The translations under genes were made by a program, and so were the position numbers. A stretch of DNA of 8,674 nucleotides from an uncultured Atopobiaceae bacterium (GTDB taxonomy: Bacteria; Actinomycetota; Coriobacteriia; Coriobacteriales; Atopobiaceae). Location: positions 1-8,674 of the forward strand of contig CAAGLU010000375.1 of assembly GCA_900770865.1 (NCBI GenBank), in the 5' to 3' direction. The notes under the pieces were generated by a model. It saw only the letters and a program-made list of their open reading frames with translations. It searched no databases and was not told the origin of the DNA. Within the stretch, counting starts at the first letter, position 1. Every line of letters begins with the position of its first letter. Of the stretch, positions 5,806 to 8,674 are shown piece after piece.

Positions 5806-7804
5806 CCTGCTCGCCCGCCTCCATAGCCTCCGAGAGCTCAAGCCACTCCTGCTCGAGGGCGGGAATCTTCTTGGAGAGCGCGTTGTACTCGCTCATGCAG
5901 GCATTGAAGCGCTCAGTGTCGTTGTAGAGCTCCTCGTCCGCCATGAGCGTCACAAGCTCGTTGTAGCGATTGTGCGCAGGGCCCAGCGCGGACTCCACCT
6001 CCTGAAGGCGCTTCTTGGTCTTACGGAGCGCCTTGCTCCTGCGGTTGCGCTCCTCCGCCTCGGCGCGCCGCTGCTCCTTGGTCTTGACGTTGCGGCCTGT
6101 CGTGGCCTGCTCGGGAGCAGCCTGCGCGACGGGGACGGCCTTTGCCTGTGCGGGCTGCGCAGTGGGCGCCGCGTCCGCCGAAGCCGAGGCCTCGAGCTCC
6201 GCGCGCTTGAACTGGTAGTACTCGTAGTCGCCGTCATAGAGCGTGACCTTGTGGTCGCGCACGTCGACCACCTTGTTGGCCACGGCGCGTACGAGGTGCT
6301 CGTCGTGGGAGATGAGCACGATGGTACCGGGGAAGTGAACGAGGGCCTGCTCAAGCACGTCGACCGAGTCGATGTCGAGGTGGTTGGTGGGCTCGTCCAG
6401 GCAGAGCAGCGGGTCTGGCGCCACGAGCATCTTGGCAAGGGCGAGACGCGCCTTCTCGCCACCGGAAAGCACCGAGACGCGCTTGTCCACGTCATCGCCA
6501 TGGAAGAGGAAGGCACCCAGGAGGCGGCGCTCCTCGGATGTGGTCCAGCCGGGAGCCACGGCATCCATCTCCTGGAGCACGGTGTTTGCAGGATCAAGCT
6601 GCTCGAGCTGGTGCTGCGCGTAGTAGGCACAGGTCACGTTCTGGCCAAGCTCGACGGAGCCTGCGTCCGGCGTGAGATGCCCGTTGATGAGCTTCATGAG
6701 CGTTGACTTACCGGCGCCGTTGGGACCAACGAGCGCCACGTGGTCACCACGATAGAGCGTGAGGTCAACGTGGTCGTAGACGTGGTTCTCGCCAAAGGAC
6801 TTTGCGGCGTCCTCCACCTTCACCACGGTGTCGCCGGTACGAGGTGGATCGGGGAACGAGAAGTGCACCTTCTTGGAGCCCTCGGGGAGTATGACCAGCT
6901 CGCTCTTGATCTGCTCGATGCGGCGCATGCGCTCCTGCGCCTGTGCGGCCTTTGTGGGCTTGTAGCGGAACTTGTCGACAAAGACCTGCATGTGGGCGAT
7001 CTCTCGCTCCTGGGCGGCGCGCTTGGCGCGCATCTGCTCGAGGTTGTCCTCGCGCTGGCGCAGGTAGTCGGAGTAGTTGCCCGTGTAGGTGGTCAGGCGG
7101 CGGTTCTCGACGGCCGCCACGTGACTCACGCAGGCGTCCATGAAGGAGCGGTCGTGGGAGACGAGAAGCACTGCGCCGTCGTAGGCCGCGAGGAAGTGCT
7201 CGAGCCACTGGACGCTCTCGAGGTCGAGGTGGTTGGTGGGCTCGTCGAGGAGGAGCAGGTCGGGGTGGCGGAGCAGCAGCTTCGAGAGCGCAATGCGCAT
7301 CTGCCAGCCGCCGGAAAAGTCCGCCGCGGGCTTGTCGAAGTCCTCGATGGGAAAGCCCAGGCCTCCCAGAATCTGACGGGCGCGGGCATCAAGCTCATAG
7401 CCGCCCAAGCGCTCAAAGCGGTCCTGCGCGTGTCCGTAGTCCTCGAGCAGGCGGTCGAGCTCGGGACCGGGCTTGGTGGTCGAGATCTTTGCCTCGAGCT
7501 CGGCCACTCGGCGCTCCCAGCCCTTCACCTCGTGGGCCGAGTCCACAACCTCCTGGAGGGCAGTCTTCTCGCCGTCGATCTTGGTCTCCTGCTCAAGGTA
7601 GCCGACGGTGGTCTCCTTTGCAAAGGATACGGTGCCCTCGTCAGGTGACTCCTGACCCATGATGATCTTGAGGAGCGTTGTCTTGCCTGCGCCATTGGGG
7701 CCAACCAAAGCCCAGCGCTCACCTGCGTTGAGCTGCAGCGTTGCCTGTGTGTAGAGGACTCTTCCGCCAAACGACTTGGTGATCTTGTCTGCGAGTGCTA
7801 TCAC
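5798..7804 (-). CDS. ABC-F family ATP-binding protein (YdiF/Uup-like translation factor)
   Basis: The 668-residue soluble protein has two ABC ATPase cassettes and no membrane segments, which marks ABC-F proteins acting on the ribosome rather than transporters. Cassette 1: Walker A GPNGAGKTT at 35-43, signature FSGGW at 163-167, Walker B LLLLDEPTNHLD at 183-194, switch histidine H217. Cassette 2: GPNGAGKST at 360-368, LSGGEK at 446-451, LDEPTNHLD at 469-477, switch histidine H500. The inter-cassette linker, about 245-320, is charged and contains FRYKPTKAAQAQERMRRIEQ, the region that reaches the P-site tRNA in studied ABC-Fs. An Ala/Pro/Gln linker (about 539-568) leads to a C-terminal coiled coil (about 572-665). 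GTG at 7804 is chosen because GAGGGG lies 5 nt upstream and conserved cassette sequence starts at once. A housekeeping role is more likely than drug resistance, but sequence alone cannot settle this. Confidence 0.93.
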   Translation of the reverse strand: MIALADKITKSFGGRVLYTQATLQLNAGERWALVGPNGAGKTTLLKIIMGQESPDEGTVSFAKETTVGYLEQETKIDGEKTALQEVVDSAHEVKGWERRVAELEAKISTTKPGPELDRLLEDYGHAQDRFERLGGYELDARARQILGGLGFPIEDFDKPAADFSGGWQMRIALSKLLLRHPDLLLLDEPTNHLDLESVQWLEHFLAAYDGAVLLVSHDRSFMDACVSHVAAVENRRLTTYTGNYSDYLRQREDNLEQMRAKRAAQEREIAHMQVFVDKFRYKPTKAAQAQERMRRIEQIKSELVILPEGSKKVHFSFPDPPRTGDTVVKVEDAAKSFGENHVYDHVDLTLYRGDHVALVGPNGAGKSTLMKLINGHLTPDAGSVELGQNVTCAYYAQHQLEQLDPANTVLQEMDAVAPGWTTSEERRLLGAFLFHGDDVDKRVSVLSGGEKARLALAKMLVAPDPLLCLDEPTNHLDIDSVDVLEQALVHFPGTIVLISHDEHLVRAVANKVVDVRDHKVTLYDGDYEYYQFKRAELEASASADAAPTAQPAQAKAVPVAQAAPEQATTGRNVKTKEQRRAEAEERNRRSKALRKTKKRLQEVESALGPAHNRYNELVTLMADEELYNDTERFNACMSEYNALSKKIPALEQEWLELSEAMEAGEQDA

Positions 7805-7809
7805 GTGAA

Positions 7810-7815
7810 CCCCTC
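7810..7815 (-). promoter_or_regulatory. ribosome binding site deciding the ABC-F GTG start
   Basis: The minus strand reads GAGGGG, 5 nt before the GTG at 7804. The open frame extends a further 31 codons upstream, but that part runs through the promoter and palindrome region and has no family similarity, so the GTG is preferred. Confidence 0.6.
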
Positions 7816-7840
7816 GGGATGCCAAATTTGCCAAGGGGTG

Positions 7841-7846
7841 AGTATA
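7841..7846 (-). promoter_or_regulatory. possible -10 box for the ABC-F to ispH operon
   Basis: The minus strand reads TATACT, 36 nt before the ABC-F start codon, which would give a leader of roughly 30 nt. I see no good -35 hexamer 16-18 nt further upstream (ACCTCT stands there), so the promoter is tentative or may need an activator. The nearest palindrome edge lies about 30 bp upstream. Confidence 0.4.
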
Positions 7847-7877
7847 CGGTACGCTCATGCAGAAGAGGTGTGCCTGC

Positions 7878-7906
7878 GGGATTCCGTTGCCGGGCAACGG
7901 AATCCC
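7878..7906. repeat. perfect inverted repeat, 14-bp arms with 1-base centre
   Basis: GGGATTCCGTTGCC (7878-7891) is followed by one G and its exact reverse complement (7893-7906). It is the ABC-F-proximal member of a pair of perfect palindromes between the VOC and ABC-F genes. As RNA it would form a GC-rich hairpin, but no T-run follows on either strand, so it is not a standard intrinsic terminator. Possible roles are operator, repeat element, or an RNA 3'-end stabiliser for the VOC transcript. Confidence 0.9.
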
Positions 7907-7948
7907 ACTACCTGGTAATGAAATCCCATTACCAGGTAGATCAATCCC
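7886..7948 (-). repeat. three tandem 21-bp units with palindromic cores
   Basis: Read on the minus strand, three consecutive 21-bp units (7948-7928, 7927-7907, 7906-7886) each begin with GGGATT and each carry a 9-bp palindromic core: TACCTGGTA, TACCAGGTA and TGCCCGGCA. Core centres are at 7934, 7913 and 7892, exactly 21 bp apart, which is two helical turns. The units differ elsewhere, so the conserved parts are the hexamer, the core and the phase. An inverted GGGATT copy at 7878-7883 closes the array. Confidence 0.85.
7908..7939. repeat. perfect inverted repeat, 13-bp arms with 6-base loop
   Basis: CTACCTGGTAATG (7908-7920) and its exact reverse complement CATTACCAGGTAG (7927-7939) flank the loop AAATCC. 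It begins 12 bp downstream of the VOC stop codon and is separated by one base from the next palindrome. No T-run follows on either strand. Each arm itself contains a short palindrome of the form TACCnGGTA. Confidence 0.9.
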
Positions 7949-7951
7949 GCG

Positions 7952-8326
7952 CTAGTCGTCTACCGTGATGTGGATGGAGAAGCCTGCAATCTCATCCTTG
8001 AAGTAGATGAGGTGGGTGGAACCGTCTGGGAACTTGGCGCGGGACTCCTCGTTGAACTCGAAGCCGCGATCCTCGAACCACTTCTGCGCGGCGTCGATGT
8101 CATCCACGTGGAAGCCAATGTGGCCTTTCTCGCCACGCCCGGCGCCCTTCATGATCTCGATGTAGGTGTCAACAAAATAGGAAGGCGCAAGCTCCGTTGT
8201 GCCAAGGCCCAGAAGGGCCGCCAGTTGCTTGGTGATCTTCTCGGCCTTCTCCGGCGTGCCGCCATTGATGCCCACGTGCGCAAGGCGCAGGCCAAGGACC
8301 TTCTTAGGATCTTCTTCGGTATTCAT
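7952..8326 (-). CDS. VOC (glyoxalase-fold) family protein, stand-alone
   Basis: The 124-residue protein has the beta-alpha-beta-beta-beta halves of the vicinal oxygen chelate fold: LRLAHVGINGG at 13-23 starts half one, and KGHIGFHVDDIDAAQKWFED at 67-86 starts half two, ending in EIAGFSIHITVDD. The pattern (HVGIN, then EIMK, then KGHIGF, then a final GFSIH) resembles, from memory, the VOC domain fused behind KDPG/KHG aldolase in some Firmicutes; here no aldolase is attached or nearby. Candidate metal or substrate residues are H17, E57 and H69, but the assignment is uncertain. ATG at 8326 has GGGGAGGG 8 nt upstream. The gene is bounded by a tRNA terminator and a palindrome array, so it is probably transcribed alone. 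Glyoxalase, epimerase or resistance roles are not supported specifically. Confidence 0.85.
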   Translation of the reverse strand: MNTEEDPKKVLGLRLAHVGINGGTPEKAEKITKQLAALLGLGTTELAPSYFVDTYIEIMKGAGRGEKGHIGFHVDDIDAAQKWFEDRGFEFNEESRAKFPDGSTHLIYFKDEIAGFSIHITVDD

Positions 8327-8398
8327 GGAGCAGTCCCTCCCCTGTTAGATGCGAATAATGCTGCATGGCACGCTATGGACCGCACGCCATGACCCCAA

Positions 8399-8404
8399 GT
8401 ATAT
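8399..8404 (-). promoter_or_regulatory. possible -10 box for the VOC gene
   Basis: The minus strand reads TATACT, identical to the box before the ABC-F gene, 72 nt before the VOC ATG. No convincing -35 hexamer is visible, so this is weak. The rest of 8327-8481 shows no open frame or RNA structure I can support. Confidence 0.25.
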
Positions 8405-8481
8405 GGGACTTTTGGCATATCTCGCGCGCTGAGAAATACTGAAGCACATCACCACCAAGGGATAAGGTCGCAGAAAGACAC

Positions 8482-8511
8482 AAAAAAGACGGCACCCAAG
8501 TGGATGCCGTC
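8482..8511 (-). terminator. Rho-independent terminator after tRNA-Val
   Basis: On the minus strand a 10-bp stem GACGGCATCC / GGGTGCCGTC (one G-U pair, otherwise Watson-Crick) encloses the 4-base loop ACTT and is followed by six Ts. It starts 12 nt after the tRNA 3' end. It separates the tRNA transcript from the VOC gene. Confidence 0.92.
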
Positions 8512-8523
8512 TCTCAAATTCTA

Positions 8524-8598
8524 TGGTGGGCGATGCTGGATTCGAACCAGCGACCCCATCCGTGTGAAGGATGTGCTCTACCCCTGAGCCAATCGCCC
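8524..8598 (-). tRNA. tRNA-Val (anticodon CAC)
   Basis: A full cloverleaf can be drawn on the minus strand: acceptor GGGCGAT pairing with ATCGCCC, D arm GCTC-AGGGGTA-GAGC, anticodon stem CATCC/GGATG with loop TTCACAC (anticodon CAC, reading GUG valine codons), and T arm GCTGG-TTCGAAT-CCAGC. The discriminator is A, and CCA is encoded at 8526-8524. It is a single tRNA with its own promoter and terminator, not part of a visible cluster. No integrated element or attachment-site repeat is seen next to it. Confidence 0.97.
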
Positions 8599-8610
8599 GT
8601 GCGGCTTGCT

Positions 8611-8638
8611 ATATTACCAAAACAATCCGGTTTGGCAA
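8611..8638 (-). promoter_or_regulatory. probable promoter of tRNA-Val
   Basis: The minus strand has TTGCCA (8638-8633), a 16-bp spacer and TAATAT (8616-8611), a fair match to vegetative -35/-10 boxes. Predicted initiation falls only a few bases before the tRNA 5' end at 8598, a normal layout for a tRNA gene. The local AT content is higher than in the neighbouring genes. Confidence 0.65.
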
Positions 8639-8674
8639 CCGAGAAATTCTACCTTCCCGTAATTGCCGCGCGAA

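Noticed and set aside
4774..5826. Long plus-strand open frame of 350 codons opposite the M50 and small membrane genes
   Set aside because: Composition is Arg/His/Asp-rich without domains or hydrophobic core. It mirrors the codon bias of the real minus-strand genes, which have catalytic motifs and ribosome sites.
5765..7648. Plus-strand open frames of 313 and 302 codons opposite the ABC-F gene
   Set aside because: Leu/Val/Gly-rich repetitive translations are the expected antisense of an Asp/Glu/Lys-rich protein, and no start signals were seen.
5798..7804. Antibiotic-resistance ABC-F or membrane transporter subunit
   Set aside because: There is no membrane partner gene. The long housekeeping-type linker, the C-terminal coiled coil and the housekeeping operon argue against acquired resistance.
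7805..7897. Extension of the ABC-F gene to an upstream ATG at 7897
   Set aside because: The extra residues lack family similarity and would run through the palindrome and the likely -10 box. The GTG at 7804 has a well-placed ribosome site.
7878..7939. Palindromes as a standard intrinsic terminator for the VOC gene
   Set aside because: The stems are strong but no T-run follows on either strand, and the 21-bp periodicity is not explained by termination. A weak 3'-end role remains possible.
7886..7948. CRISPR array
   Set aside because: The units are 21 bp with no repeat-spacer alternation, the conserved part is only a hexamer plus a short palindrome, and no cas genes are present.
8524..8674. 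Integrated element at tRNA-Val
   Set aside because: There is no integrase and no repeated tRNA 3' end in the window, and the tRNA is followed at once by its own terminator.

Overview
The window is high-GC bacterial DNA with dense coding. Apart from palindromes, promoters and a terminator, every feature lies on the minus strand, so transcription runs from high to low coordinates. The gene order scpA-scpB-rluB-type pseudouridine synthase-cmk-plsC-ispH, the frequent GTG starts at overlapping junctions, and the wording of the proteins suggest an actinobacterium of class Coriobacteriia, most like Olsenella/Atopobium relatives. That placement is inference from recall; no database was searched.

Layout in transcription order: (1) right edge: a promoter, tRNA-Val(CAC) with encoded CCA, and a clear Rho-independent terminator; (2) a monocistronic-looking gene for a stand-alone VOC/glyoxalase-fold protein; (3) a 110-bp intergenic region holding a striking array of three palindromic cores spaced exactly 21 bp apart, then a possible -10 box; (4) a compact run of ten genes with no gap above 18 bp: ABC-F ATPase, small two-helix membrane protein, M50 site-2-type protease, scpA, scpB, RsuA/RluB-type pseudouridine synthase, histidine phosphatase, cmk, plsC and the 5' end of ispH, which runs off the left edge.

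The ten-gene run looks like one translationally coupled operon. It joins ribosome or translation functions (ABC-F, rRNA pseudouridylation), chromosome condensation (ScpA/ScpB, the kleisin and its partner for SMC), nucleotide supply (CMP kinase), phospholipid synthesis (PlsC) and isoprenoid synthesis (IspH). These are housekeeping growth functions; I see no phage, transposon, CRISPR or defence genes. The item most worth a second look is the phased palindrome array at 7878-7948. Lesser ones are the free-standing VOC domain, the uncharacterised two-helix protein, and the acidic tails on both Scp proteins.

No gene-free stretch exceeds 300 bases. The longest are 7805-7951 and 8327-8523, both described below; 8639-8674 shows nothing I can support.
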